Positions 33,547-42,727 of a stretch of DNA of 64,000 nucleotides are shown here, one piece after another. The stretch spans positions 62,001 to 126,000 of the forward strand of contig JAIMBI010000004.1 of the NCBI GenBank assembly GCA_023565505.1, given 5' to 3'. Made by a program: the position numbers and the translations under genes. How positions within the stretch are numbered: position 1 is the stretch's first letter; the number at the start of each line of letters is the position of its first letter. The DNA is from Actinomycetes bacterium. GTDB taxonomy: Bacteria > Bacillota > Sulfobacillia > Sulfobacillales > JAIMBI01. The notes beneath the pieces are model-generated. The model searched no databases. It was not told the origin of the DNA and was given only the letters and a program-made list of their open reading frames with translations.

Positions 33547-33945
33547 ATGTTCTGGGGCGGTTTGCTTGGGTTGCTGTGTTATGCGTGGTGGTGGCTCCGG
33601 CGACAAGCGCCGCCGCGCCATCCGACGCGGCCCTTTGCCCCTGTGCCGCCGTGGCCGTGTGACGCGGACGGCGTGTGGTGGCGGGGCCCTGTGCGCTGCT
33701 GGGCCGGGTCCGAGCCGTTAGGCACGGGCCAGCTCGCGTGCCGATTCGACGGCTGTTGGTGGCAAGGCGCGGATCAGACGTGGTGGTTCGAGTGGGATGC
33801 TGTACTGAGCATCACGATCGAACCACGGGGCGGCGTAATCCGGATCGATACGACAGGAACACCGCCCTTGCGCGTGGTCGGCCCGGACCCGTGGCGGTGG
33901 GCGGTTACGGCTGACCAATTTCTCGACGCAACGGAGGACGAGTGA
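33547..33945 (+). CDS. Membrane-anchored hypothetical protein, possibly leaderless mRNA
   Basis: A 132-aa protein with an N-terminal membrane segment (FWGGLLGLLCYAWWWL) and a tryptophan-rich beta domain (WWFEWDAVLSITIEPRGG) that could be PH-like. No family is certain. It starts 9 nt after a TATACT box with no ribosome site. It precedes a lipoprotein gene in a two-gene + strand cassette. Confidence 0.6.
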   Translation: MFWGGLLGLLCYAWWWLRRQAPPRHPTRPFAPVPPWPCDADGVWWRGPVRCWAGSEPLGTGQLACRFDGCWWQGADQTWWFEWDAVLSITIEPRGGVIRIDTTGTPPLRVVGPDPWRWAVTADQFLDATEDE

Positions 33946-33949
33946 TGCG

Positions 33950-34759
33950 ATGCACCGTACAGCATGGATCATCATAGTAGCCGGCGTGGTCTTAAGTGGC
34001 TGCGGAACGTCCATCCTTTCGACACCCGCGACGCACACCTTTCAGGTCCCAACGTCCAGGCAATCTCATCGCCAGTCGGTGCGTTGCCTGGGCCCGACGG
34101 TGCAAGAATCCGGTCGGATCATATGTTTGCCCTCGCCGCCCTCCGACCGCGTCGGGACGACAACGACTCCACCGCCATGGTCGGCATCCTCGTCGCAATC
34201 GCCGCCCGCTGTATCTCGTCCCACCACGGATGGGTTTGTGTGGGCCACCAATTCGGCGTCCGCGTCGCTTCGCGCTTTGTTGGCCGCAGAAGGCGCGATC
34301 TTTCAGGTCGGCCAGGACGGCCGCATCCATGTGAGTCTCGCTGGCCAAGCGTGGACACTCACGCCGGATACCGTGCAGTGGGGCGCAAACGCTCTGGGCT
34401 ATACGGGCACAGATTGGGTCCTAACGGCAACCTGGTCCCCTCTGAACGCCACTACTGCCTCCTTATCCGACCCGTCGCTCAGCATTCGAGTATGGCTGGT
34501 CAATCTGATGGGGCGGATGCTCCTCGTGAATGGGATGAACCCCCATGCGGGCGGCTTTGGCGGCGAACCGTACACAGATTTCGTCCAAGTCGATCTGATC
34601 AACCCACAAGGCGGCGTGCTCTCGGTGGAGCAAGAAGGAGCGACTTGGACACTGAGTGTCAATGGCCTGTCGCTCATGACGACACCCTACTTAGTCCAAC
34701 TGGAACGGCAAGGCATGCCGCCTGTGGTCGCTCAGTGGGGTCAGCAGGCGCAGTCTTAG
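33950..34759 (+). CDS. Prophage-encoded lipoprotein
   Basis: A 269-aa protein with a signal peptide and lipobox VVLSGCG (Cys18), so a surface-anchored lipoprotein. A Ser/Thr/Pro-rich linker follows, then a beta-rich domain (ending in PPVVAQWGQQ). Its position opposite the baseplate genes suggests lysogenic conversion, for example superinfection exclusion; that is inference. It starts 4 nt after the previous stop. Confidence 0.75.
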   Translation: MHRTAWIIIVAGVVLSGCGTSILSTPATHTFQVPTSRQSHRQSVRCLGPTVQESGRIICLPSPPSDRVGTTTTPPPWSASSSQSPPAVSRPTTDGFVWATNSASASLRALLAAEGAIFQVGQDGRIHVSLAGQAWTLTPDTVQWGANALGYTGTDWVLTATWSPLNATTASLSDPSLSIRVWLVNLMGRMLLVNGMNPHAGGFGGEPYTDFVQVDLINPQGGVLSVEQEGATWTLSVNGLSLMTTPYLVQLERQGMPPVVAQWGQQAQS

Positions 34760-35502
34760 CCACTTTTCACCGTACTCGATCCGCCCGTGATCTGCCCCGT
34801 GTAGACCGTGCCGTTCACGGTCACCTGGACCGGGTCGCCTACGCGCGCCACGCCTGCGGTGCCCCCGTTGAGCGTGATCGTGGGGCCGGACAGCTCCAGC
34901 GTAGCCCCGCCGCTTGTCTTCAGGACGACGGTAACGGGCGGCCCGCTGGCGGGGGGCCAGTTCGGGTTGATGTCGGTCGGTGTCGCTGACTGGCCGCTGG
35001 GCCCGATGGCGAGCGTGGTTCCATCCGGCCATGCGAGGGTGAGATTCCCATCAGGGTCTAAGGCGAACCACACCCCGGATTCGTGCCGCCAGACCGCCCA
35101 GCCTTCCTGCTGTGGCGCAATGGCGCTGTTCGGCGCCGGCGCGATACCAATGACCATGGGTTGGCGGCCGGACCCGTGGGCCCAGTCGACGTAGACGTAC
35201 ACATCCTCGGTGCCAGGGATGGGCGGCGCATAGGGCCCAGCAGCGGTGGACAGCGCATTGGCCGTGGTCGTCTTCGGAAGATACTGTCCACCGGTTTGCG
35301 TCCCTAATCCCGTACCGGCACACCACGGGACATGCCGGTCGATGTGGCCGCCCATTACGCCCGTCACGTAGACGACATCGACCGTGTTGTCGTCAGGATG
35401 GCGCGCGATGACGCGCGCCAACTGGGGTTGCGGGCCGGGCCGCCAGCGGTACGGATTCGGCTGCCGCGCCGCCGCCAAGGCCCCCTGCATCGGCTTCGGC
35501 AT
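34756..35502 (-). CDS. Baseplate assembly protein gpV-like (spike)
   Basis: A 248-aa protein with an OB-fold start (LARVIARHPDDNTVDVVYV) and a beta-helical tail rich in VTV/LTL repeats (LELSGPTITLNGGTAGVA), the layout of the central tail spike. GGAGGCGG precedes the ATG. It follows the hub gene, whose stop overlaps. Confidence 0.78.
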   Translation of the reverse strand: MPKPMQGALAAARQPNPYRWRPGPQPQLARVIARHPDDNTVDVVYVTGVMGGHIDRHVPWCAGTGLGTQTGGQYLPKTTTANALSTAAGPYAPPIPGTEDVYVYVDWAHGSGRQPMVIGIAPAPNSAIAPQQEGWAVWRHESGVWFALDPDGNLTLAWPDGTTLAIGPSGQSATPTDINPNWPPASGPPVTVVLKTSGGATLELSGPTITLNGGTAGVARVGDPVQVTVNGTVYTGQITGGSSTVKSG

Positions 35503-36899
35503 TAGGCCGCCTCCTGTCCGCGCACGACGGTCAGCGTCGTCTGCCACGTGGCATTGACGTCGCTGATGTTGATGAGATGGTCCACGCCTTGGAGGTAAAA
35601 CGCCAGCCGCCATGGCGGAATGCGCACATAGCGCCCGACGCGATACTGCTCATGGCCGTGCAGGGTGATCGTGCCGCCGACGTACCGGTCGTTGTAGCGA
35701 AAGACCTGATAGCACCACGTGGCCAACTCGGCACACTTTGCGGCCATGGCCGTATACGTGGCGGTGTCACTAGTGCCGCCTAAGTAGACCCAGGGGGTTT
35801 GGATCTGGAGGACGCGCAGCCCATAGCGCTGGGCCTGGTCGGCATCAAAAATCGGGTTTGCGCTCGCTCCCTCAAACGCAGAGGCGGGCACGTTCGTGCC
35901 CGGCGCGCCCGCTTGCCCTTCAGCGTAAAAGAACTGGGTCGGCGGCTGGTTGAACATATCCGCCTGATCCGGCATGACGAAGTAATACGTGAAGACCTCG
36001 CTGGCATCCATCCCCAGTTGGTGGGCCGCCTGCTGGCCGGCCGCAAGGGCGCCGCCGTCCACGGTGATGTCCGGGAAGAAGCCGTGGGCCGCCGGATCCT
36101 GGCTCTCCAGCGGATAGGTCCCGTCCCACGCTTTGTACGGCGTGCGCCGCACCACCAGCGTCGGTCCCGGATCGTCGTCGAACACGAACGCTTCGCCGAG
36201 CGGGGGCGAGGCTAGGAAGTTGATGAGGTTCCAGTACACCCCTGTCCACGGTTCCACGTTCATGAAGTTGATGGTAAACCGGCTAGGCAGGTAGATCCAG
36301 GTCCGCAAGGCGGGAAGAGGCGCGTGGGCCAACGCGTTCCGGAGCGCGTCCACGCTCGGCGCGATCATGTGGTCCACGATTTGCTGGAGCGCTGTGCCGA
36401 CGGGTTGCGGCTGCGTGGGGTCCAGGGGGATGTTGAAGTTGACCGAGTTGACCGGATAGCCCGGAATGGCCGCTGCCAGCAGGGTGGACATGGGATCCAC
36501 CGCCCACAGGTAAAGCAACTGCCAATCGGCCAAGAGGCCGCCGTAGTCGCGCCCGACGATCTGGACCTGCCGCTGCGGACCGCCCGTCTGCGGCGGCATC
36601 GCCATCACTTGTTGGCTCTGGTCCACAAAGCCCCGCATCAAGATGGGCGGGTTCCCCCGCTGCGCCACGCCCGCCCGAATCTCAACATACGTGCGCGGCG
36701 GAAGCTTACTCGCCCAGCTCCCTGCGGCATCCTGCCGACTCGTGAACGTGAGCACGAAGGTGCCGGCGGGATTGACCGTATCCTTGTGCGTCTGGATCTG
36801 CTTCAGGTCGCCCATCAGGTCCGCATGGTAAAACCGCCCGTCCGGCGTCCACGCCCGGACGTCGACCTGGGGGGCGTAAACCGGCACCGCTGCGTTCAT
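35502..36899 (-). CDS. Tail hub protein (gpD/XkdQ-like)
   Basis: A 465-aa protein. The start (VDVRAWTPDGRFYHADL) and the later RDYGGLLADWQLLYLW and GRYVRIPPWRLAFYLQGVDH fit phage hub proteins that cap the tube above the spike. It lies in the normal order tape measure, hub, gpV. The family call is from overall pattern. Confidence 0.75.
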   Translation of the reverse strand: MNAAVPVYAPQVDVRAWTPDGRFYHADLMGDLKQIQTHKDTVNPAGTFVLTFTSRQDAAGSWASKLPPRTYVEIRAGVAQRGNPPILMRGFVDQSQQVMAMPPQTGGPQRQVQIVGRDYGGLLADWQLLYLWAVDPMSTLLAAAIPGYPVNSVNFNIPLDPTQPQPVGTALQQIVDHMIAPSVDALRNALAHAPLPALRTWIYLPSRFTINFMNVEPWTGVYWNLINFLASPPLGEAFVFDDDPGPTLVVRRTPYKAWDGTYPLESQDPAAHGFFPDITVDGGALAAGQQAAHQLGMDASEVFTYYFVMPDQADMFNQPPTQFFYAEGQAGAPGTNVPASAFEGASANPIFDADQAQRYGLRVLQIQTPWVYLGGTSDTATYTAMAAKCAELATWCYQVFRYNDRYVGGTITLHGHEQYRVGRYVRIPPWRLAFYLQGVDHLINISDVNATWQTTLTVVRGQEAA

Positions 36900-39697
36900 A
36901 ACCCGCTCCCGTTATAATAGGCTCCCGCCCCACTCAGCAGGGCACTGCGGTCACGGGTATTGGCCTCAATCTGCTGGAGCAGCGCCAGCACCTTCTGACC
37001 GTAGGTCGCATCGTGACCGGCATAGCCCGACTGCGTCAGCAGGGCGGCCAGCTGTGCGACGGGCGCGCCGGCGTGCGCCGCCTGCAACAGCGCTCGGTAA
37101 TTCGTGTTCGCCTCCAGGAACTGGATATAACCCTGGGTGAAGTCCGCCAGCGAGTGATAGCCGGCGTACGCTGGGTCGGGCCCGGCACGCGCCCCCGCCC
37201 ACGGCTTGATACCGGCGAGGTTCCAGTCCATCCGCGCGGCTGCCGAGGTGCCCCAGCCCGATTCGAACGCCCATTGCGCGGCAATCAACGGCGCCGGCAA
37301 GCCGGTCGCAGCACTCGCTTGCGCCACGTAGGGCGCGATTTGCTTCAAGAACGCCGCTTGGGACGCCGGCGCCGGCATAGGACTGCTCGGCCCGGTGCTC
37401 CCCACGCCCCCCGCGGCCGCCACCTGCACCCCCAACGCCTGGCTGGTCCAGCTCGCCAGCGTGACCCCCAGCCCGTTCACGCCTGCCGGATTATAGGCCG
37501 TCGTCTGGGCTAACCCCGCCACCCAGGGATTCCCTGTGGGATTCCATGGCGTCACGGGCGCCGCGCTGGGTCCCTTGCGTGTCAAGCGGTTGATGGCCTT
37601 CGCGAAGTCTTCCGAGGCCGTGTAAAAGGTCTGCACCGCCTTCGTAAACTTGGACGCCACCGTGCTCCACTGACTCTGCGCCTTGTTGATGCTGCTGTTG
37701 AGTTGGTCGATGCTGTTCTGCAACGTGTTCGGGCTCTGCACCAGCGTTTGGGCCAGTTGGCGCCGCAAGTCCTGTTCCAGTTGGGGCAGTTGCCGACTCG
37801 CCATGCGCCATTGGCCTGCCGTCAAATTGCCCCCGCTCTGCGCGATGAGCCGCTGATCCGCCTGGATCTGCTGGAGGAGATGCTGCTCGGTAGGTGTCAG
37901 CGCGACGCCCTGTCGTTGCAGCTGCTGGGCCAGGGTTACCGGATTGCCGCCCTGCGCCAGCTGCGCGAACACGCCGATTTTGCCGGTGTTGAGCAGCTGC
38001 TGGAGCGCATTGGCGGGCGCGTGAATCTGGCGCAGCAGGCGGCTGATGGCATCGGTCTGCGACCCGGTCAGGCCGCCGGTGTAGTGCATCAGGGCCGCCG
38101 CTTGGGGCACCGTCAGACCCAGCCAATTCGCGAACAGCAGGAACTGGCTGGCGTCCTGCTGCGTGGGCATCCACTGGCCGCCCACGTTCACGGTGCTCGG
38201 CGTCCGGCCCCCGAAGAAAAACCGGCGCGCGAACTGCATCACGGCGCTCCAGTTGCTCTGGCCCGTCACAGGGTTCTGGCCCGTCAACCCATACTGCTGG
38301 AGCGCCATCGTCTGCGCCCAGGACAGCTGCCCGGTCGGGTTGAGCGCCAGCATCATCAGCGCCTGCCCGGCCGTCCCGCCGCCCGGCGACAGGATCCCCT
38401 GGTTGATCTGGTTCAGGAGCGCCGCCCCGCGCTGGCCCTGCAACCCCTGGACGCCCGTGCTGTTCAGGCTGTTGATAATCCCCAGCAGGACACCGGGATT
38501 AGGGGCGGTGACCAGCGACCGCTCCAGATTTTGCGTGACGCTCAGCAGTTCGTTGAGCACCTGCGTTTGGCGCCCTTGCATGCGCGGGTTCGCCATCGCA
38601 TTCGCCAGCTGCCCGAGAAACTGCGCCGTCGTCATGGACCGGCCGACGCCGCTGGTAAAGCCCATCTGCGCCAACATGCCACCCGCTTGGGCCATCTGGC
38701 TCGGCGCGATGCCTTCGGCGAAGCCAAACCCGAGGACTTGCCGGAACTGGCCGAGGAGCCGTCCCCCGCTCGTCCCGACATACGGCTGGAATTGCTGGAG
38801 CGCGCCCGTAATCTGTTGGAGCGAGTAGCCGAAGCTCAGACCGGCTTCGTTAACGCGTTCGCGAAACTGCTCCAGGCTTTGGGTGGTCGCGCCCAGGCTG
38901 TGCACGAGCGGCGACAAGGCCGTCGCCTGTTGCTGATACGCAGACCACCCTTGGCCGAGTGTCCCTTGGAACAGACCGACGAGCGCTTCGCCCGCCGCAT
39001 AGGCCCCGGCGAACGGCAGGACGCGCCGTAAGCCGGAGGCCAGACCGCCCACAAACTGCCCGCCGGCCGACTTCAGCCGCGCGCCCAGTCGTTGCGACCA
39101 CGAGGTCCCCGGTGCGGCCATCGGCGCGCCCAATGTCGCCCCGTACTCTTGCACGAAGGCGCTGAGCGGTGTGCCCGGGCCCCCGCGGAGCCAGCTGAGC
39201 GTCGAGGCGTGGAGCGCCTGCATCCGCGCGGTCTCCGCCGCGTCGGCGCCCTTGAGTTGCTCCGGCGTCAGCCGCGTGAACCAGTCGATCCAGCTTGCCA
39301 TGAGACTGCTGGTCATCGCCGACGCCGTGGACCCCGTCGGCCCACTAGCCGCTCGCCCCCGTGGGGGCCGATCCGCTTGATTCAGCGTCCGTAAGATCGC
39401 CTGCGCCGGCGCGTAGACCGTCTGGTCCCAGTTGATGAGGCCGGACAGCGTCGTGAGGTCATAGGCCGGACCCGCGGGCCGGCCCGCTCCACCAGTTCGC
39501 CGGCTCCGATGGCCGGCGGGCGCCGCCGCGAATCCGGCTCCTGCTCCCCCGCCGCCCCCGAGACCGGGCACCGGGATCGACCGCGCCACTTGGGCGATCT
39601 GCTGGAACTGAGCATGGACGTGGCGGAGATGATCCTGGAGGCGCTTGAGATCCGTATCATCCAGCTTCGGGCGGATGACAATCTCGTGGTCGGCCAC
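36896..39697 (-). CDS. Tail tape measure protein with C-terminal glucosaminidase domain
   Basis: A 933-aa protein. The N-terminus is helical with coiled coils and one hydrophobic stretch (VLPFAGAYAAGEALVGLF). The central part is Gln/Ala-rich. Residues about 770-920 form a FlgJ/LytG-like glucosaminidase with catalytic Glu in QWAFESGWGTS and AGIKPW after it. It sets tail length and can cut cell wall during entry. The GTG start overlaps the second chaperone frame by 41 bp. Confidence 0.88.
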   Translation of the reverse strand: MADHEIVIRPKLDDTDLKRLQDHLRHVHAQFQQIAQVARSIPVPGLGGGGGAGAGFAAAPAGHRSRRTGGAGRPAGPAYDLTTLSGLINWDQTVYAPAQAILRTLNQADRPPRGRAASGPTGSTASAMTSSLMASWIDWFTRLTPEQLKGADAAETARMQALHASTLSWLRGGPGTPLSAFVQEYGATLGAPMAAPGTSWSQRLGARLKSAGGQFVGGLASGLRRVLPFAGAYAAGEALVGLFQGTLGQGWSAYQQQATALSPLVHSLGATTQSLEQFRERVNEAGLSFGYSLQQITGALQQFQPYVGTSGGRLLGQFRQVLGFGFAEGIAPSQMAQAGGMLAQMGFTSGVGRSMTTAQFLGQLANAMANPRMQGRQTQVLNELLSVTQNLERSLVTAPNPGVLLGIINSLNSTGVQGLQGQRGAALLNQINQGILSPGGGTAGQALMMLALNPTGQLSWAQTMALQQYGLTGQNPVTGQSNWSAVMQFARRFFFGGRTPSTVNVGGQWMPTQQDASQFLLFANWLGLTVPQAAALMHYTGGLTGSQTDAISRLLRQIHAPANALQQLLNTGKIGVFAQLAQGGNPVTLAQQLQRQGVALTPTEQHLLQQIQADQRLIAQSGGNLTAGQWRMASRQLPQLEQDLRRQLAQTLVQSPNTLQNSIDQLNSSINKAQSQWSTVASKFTKAVQTFYTASEDFAKAINRLTRKGPSAAPVTPWNPTGNPWVAGLAQTTAYNPAGVNGLGVTLASWTSQALGVQVAAAGGVGSTGPSSPMPAPASQAAFLKQIAPYVAQASAATGLPAPLIAAQWAFESGWGTSAAARMDWNLAGIKPWAGARAGPDPAYAGYHSLADFTQGYIQFLEANTNYRALLQAAHAGAPVAQLAALLTQSGYAGHDATYGQKVLALLQQIEANTRDRSALLSGAGAYYNGSGL

Positions 39698-40013
39698 GCG
39701 CGATCACCTCTTCCGGGCGCACCGGCTCCCAGTCCGGCGCCATCGCGGGATCATGCTGCGCGCGCCAGCGCGCGACGCTCGCGGGATCGTTCGGGTCGAC
39801 CTCGCCGCGCTGGAGCGCCTCAAACCAGGCGTCCTTGAGCGGATCGCTCGGCAGCTCCGGCGGCTGATTGTACGCCTGCCAGAGCAGGGCCTCGTATTCC
39901 AGCTCCTCGGGTGTCAGTTCCAGCAGGCGTGGGTCGTGACGCGGCAAGCGGTAGTGTTGGCGATACCAATACAGCAGCGTCTGGCTATCCTGCTGCGCCG
40001 CCTGCTGCTTCAC
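39657..40013 (-). CDS. Tail assembly chaperone, second (frameshift) ORF
   Basis: A 118-aa frame that overlaps the first chaperone ORF and the tape measure gene. It is acidic and helical (LLELTPEELEYEALLWQAYN). Its GTG has a ribosome site too close for normal use. The frame extends upstream to a TTTAAAA run in the first ORF, fitting expression as a frameshift fusion (gpG-gpGT arrangement). Confidence 0.7.
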   Translation of the reverse strand: MKQQAAQQDSQTLLYWYRQHYRLPRHDPRLLELTPEELEYEALLWQAYNQPPELPSDPLKDAWFEALQRGEVDPNDPASVARWRAQHDPAMAPDWEPVRPEEVIARGRPRDCHPPEAG

Positions 40014-40326
40014 CGCCTCCCACGCCGCTTTTAAACGCTTGGCGCCCCTGCTGCCACTGCTGCCAGACTTGCATCAGCACCCGGTCGTCGGGCTGCTCTG
40101 CCCAATCCCACCCCGGCGGTCCGGAGAGCGTGCACAGTTCGATGAGGGCGACCACTTCGGCCAAGGCGCGCGCCTCGGCACTGACCTGGTCGGGCGGGGC
40201 GCCGAGCTTGGCGGCCACGCGCCCCGCCGCTTGGAGGTAGACGCCCAAGGTCGGTTCCTTCAAGACCCAGGTGCCTTCGGGGAGCTGGATCGTAATCGGT
40301 TGCCGCTTTGCCTGCAATTGATCCAT
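39985..40326 (-). CDS. Tail assembly chaperone, first ORF
   Basis: A 113-aa protein (ITIQLPEGTWVLKEPTLGVY), acidic and helical like XkdN/gpG proteins, between tail tube and tape measure. AGGAGG lies 8 nt before the ATG at 40326. In its last third, TTT AAA A (40029-40035) is followed by low-complexity Gly/Ala; a +1 shift there continues as AAWEAVKQQAAQQ in the second frame. Confidence 0.72.
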   Translation of the reverse strand: MDQLQAKRQPITIQLPEGTWVLKEPTLGVYLQAAGRVAAKLGAPPDQVSAEARALAEVVALIELCTLSGPPGWDWAEQPDDRVLMQVWQQWQQGRQAFKSGVGGGEAAGGAAG

Positions 40327-40343
40327 GCGTGAGCCTCCTCGGC

Positions 40344-40778
40344 TTAGCCCGGCCCCCACACATCCGTCCCAAGGATCGTCGCGTTATACAGCGTGGCCGC
40401 ATTGGCCGCCACCGTGATGGTGTTGCTGTCGAACACGCAGCCGCGCGCGCCCTTGATGAAGCTGCCGAACAGGGTGTCGTATCCGGCCACCACGAACGGC
40501 GGAATCTGGGCAATGTCCGCCAGGGAATTCGGCGGCTCGATCCCGATCTGCGTGAGGTTTTGGTTGTTCAGGAACAGGCTCGAGAGCGTCACCGTGATGG
40601 AGCTGAGCGTGGGTACCAAGTCCAGCGGCAGGCCCGTCCCGATGACGCCTTCCGGCGACAGGTTGACGCTATACGCGAGCGTCCACTGCTTGGCGGCGCC
40701 GATCACGACGCCGTTGAGGACCACCTCGGCGTAGTTGCCGCTGTAGACAACCTGGTTGCCGACTTGCTGGACCGGCAT
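40344..40778 (-). CDS. Tail tube protein
   Basis: A 144-aa protein. Order (after sheath, before chaperones) and pattern (YAEVVLNGVVIGAAKQWTLA, then LSSITVTLSSLFLNNQNL) fit inner tail tube proteins of XkdM type. It should polymerise to the tube inside the sheath. Confidence 0.78.
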   Translation of the reverse strand: MPVQQVGNQVVYSGNYAEVVLNGVVIGAAKQWTLAYSVNLSPEGVIGTGLPLDLVPTLSSITVTLSSLFLNNQNLTQIGIEPPNSLADIAQIPPFVVAGYDTLFGSFIKGARGCVFDSNTITVAANAATLYNATILGTDVWGPG

Positions 40779-40796
40779 GAGCGTCCTCCCTTCCGC

Positions 40797-42515
40797 TTAC
40801 GCGGCCTGCGCCATCGGCAGCGTCGCCTGAAGCGTCGTCAAGATGAAGTCCGCTGGCAGCGTGAGCGCGACCTGGGCCGTGACGGTGACCACGGTGCCGC
40901 TGATACTGACGCTGATGCCTTGCTGGGTCGGCGCTTGCGCCAGGAGGCCCTGTTGCGTATAGGCGTCCATGAGGGTGTGGAACACCGTCTGCTGCACCTT
41001 GGCGGCCGTCGTGCCCGTAATCGGCTGGCCGACAAACGGCTGGAGGGCTTGGTTGATCAGGCGGACCAACACAAACTGTTCCTGCACGGCGCTCAACTGG
41101 ATCTGGTCCTCGTTGCCGCTCGGATTCGCGGCGGCCGTGCTCTGGCCCTTGACGACGACCGGCACGCTCGACCACGGCACCTGCTTGAGGACAATCGCCC
41201 CCGCCGCCGTCAGGGTGTCAATCGTGCTGTCCGCGAAACTCTGCTCCAGCCCCGTCGCCGCAACCGGCTTCGCCGTGAGACTCTCGTTGAGCGGCTGCCC
41301 GGCGGCCATCGCGGCCAACTGCGCCGCCACGATGTAGGGCGGGAAGGTGACGGACGACCCTTGCAAGTTGGTCCCGGTCGTCCCGTTCACCAAATAGCCG
41401 GTCGTCTCCGACTTGAGACTCGCCACATTGCTCAGGGCCTGCTGCACCGTGGTCCCCGCCGTGCCCCCCACGATGCCGTACCGACCATAACCCAGACTCG
41501 CCATGTACTGGCAATGGGCGTCGTTCATCGCCCAGTAGCTGCTGTTTGGGGTCACCGGCACGACCCAGAGGACGTTGTACTGCTGCTGGAGCGCCGTATA
41601 GGCATTCTGCCAGTTCGCGGTCGTCGCCGTGCCCGTCGAGCCGCCGCTCGCATAGACCCACGCCCCCGTGGTCGCAAGGTTCGTGGCATTTGCCTGCCGG
41701 ACCGCGGTGACCCAGGGTTGCCAGCCGCTGTTCAGCGACCGCACGACGGCGGTGACATTGGCCGAAAATGTCGTCGCCGTGCTCGTGATCGCAACATTCG
41801 TCACATTGTCGAACAGGCCGCTCGTGGCGTCGTTGGCATTCGGGTCCAGGAGCGTGGCTTCAAAGCCGGCCTGCTGGTTGATCTGGTTGACGAGCTGTTG
41901 GACCGTCGTGGCGGTGCTGAAGCTGATGCTGAAGACCTGACTCGGCGTGGCGCCGGCTTCGACCGTGAAGCTGCTGTCGGTCACCGTCGCCGTGACATTG
42001 GTCAAGGTGGTCCCCGTATAAGCCAACGACAGGACCGGTAGGGCGATGTTGTCTTGCGTCAGCACTTGGCCGCTGTAGTCATCGCCGACGCTGACTTTGT
42101 ATCCCTGTTGCGAACCGGCGCTGACCGCGACCTTGATCTGGTTGGCCGCCGCGCCGTACCGCGTCGTTGTGCAGACAATGCTCGCGGCGGGCGTGGTCGC
42201 GGTGTTGTTGAGATCCAGCGTGCCCTGGGTGGTCGGGTTCACGTTGTAGACCAGCAAGGGATTGGCTCCGTTGGTCGCGGGCGAGGGCGCCAACGCCAAG
42301 GCCGCCGCATTCGCCAGATCCGAGTCCGCCCCCAGCGTGGCGATGATGTCCGCGACGGACTGGACCTGGACCCATTGGTTCGGGCCTTGGTTCGCCGGGC
42401 CGACCAGAGCCAGCGCATAAGGCGTCGCGGGGCTGGCGGGCGCCAGCGCCTGGGTGTTGACGGCCGTGACAACCTGCGGCTGGATCAAGACCCGGCCGTT
42501 GAACGGAACAGACAT
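40797..42515 (-). CDS. Contractile tail sheath protein
   Basis: A 572-aa protein. Near its C-terminus LVRLINQALQPFVGQPITG and ALTLPADFILTTLQATLPM are typical sheath strands for the handshake fold. The central part is an inserted beta domain. It makes the contractile sheath, so the phage is a myovirus. GAGGACCCTC precedes the ATG. Confidence 0.85.
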   Translation of the reverse strand: MSVPFNGRVLIQPQVVTAVNTQALAPASPATPYALALVGPANQGPNQWVQVQSVADIIATLGADSDLANAAALALAPSPATNGANPLLVYNVNPTTQGTLDLNNTATTPAASIVCTTTRYGAAANQIKVAVSAGSQQGYKVSVGDDYSGQVLTQDNIALPVLSLAYTGTTLTNVTATVTDSSFTVEAGATPSQVFSISFSTATTVQQLVNQINQQAGFEATLLDPNANDATSGLFDNVTNVAITSTATTFSANVTAVVRSLNSGWQPWVTAVRQANATNLATTGAWVYASGGSTGTATTANWQNAYTALQQQYNVLWVVPVTPNSSYWAMNDAHCQYMASLGYGRYGIVGGTAGTTVQQALSNVASLKSETTGYLVNGTTGTNLQGSSVTFPPYIVAAQLAAMAAGQPLNESLTAKPVAATGLEQSFADSTIDTLTAAGAIVLKQVPWSSVPVVVKGQSTAAANPSGNEDQIQLSAVQEQFVLVRLINQALQPFVGQPITGTTAAKVQQTVFHTLMDAYTQQGLLAQAPTQQGISVSISGTVVTVTAQVALTLPADFILTTLQATLPMAQAA

Positions 42516-42527
42516 GAGGGTCCTCCT

Positions 42528-42713
42528 TTATCCCTGCGGCGTGGTCATCCACATCTGCCAGCGCGTGCGCCACCCCTCCGGCGTGTCCCACCAGCCGGTG
42601 CGAGCGGCCAACGCCCGAAACCCCGCGACCGCTTCGCGGGGCAAATTGGCCTGTTGACGCAGCCAGTCGTCGCAGGACAGCCGCGAGACTGTCGTGACGT
42701 CCTTGCGCGGCAT
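42528..42713 (-). CDS. 61-aa hypothetical phage protein
   Basis: A small basic protein (LSCDDWLRQQANLPREAVAG, then TRWQMWMTTPQG). AAGGAGGTG precedes the ATG well. It lies between sheath and neck genes. No family. Confidence 0.55.
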   Translation of the reverse strand: MPRKDVTTVSRLSCDDWLRQQANLPREAVAGFRALAARTGWWDTPEGWRTRWQMWMTTPQG

Positions 42714-42727
42714 AGAGCCGCACCTCC

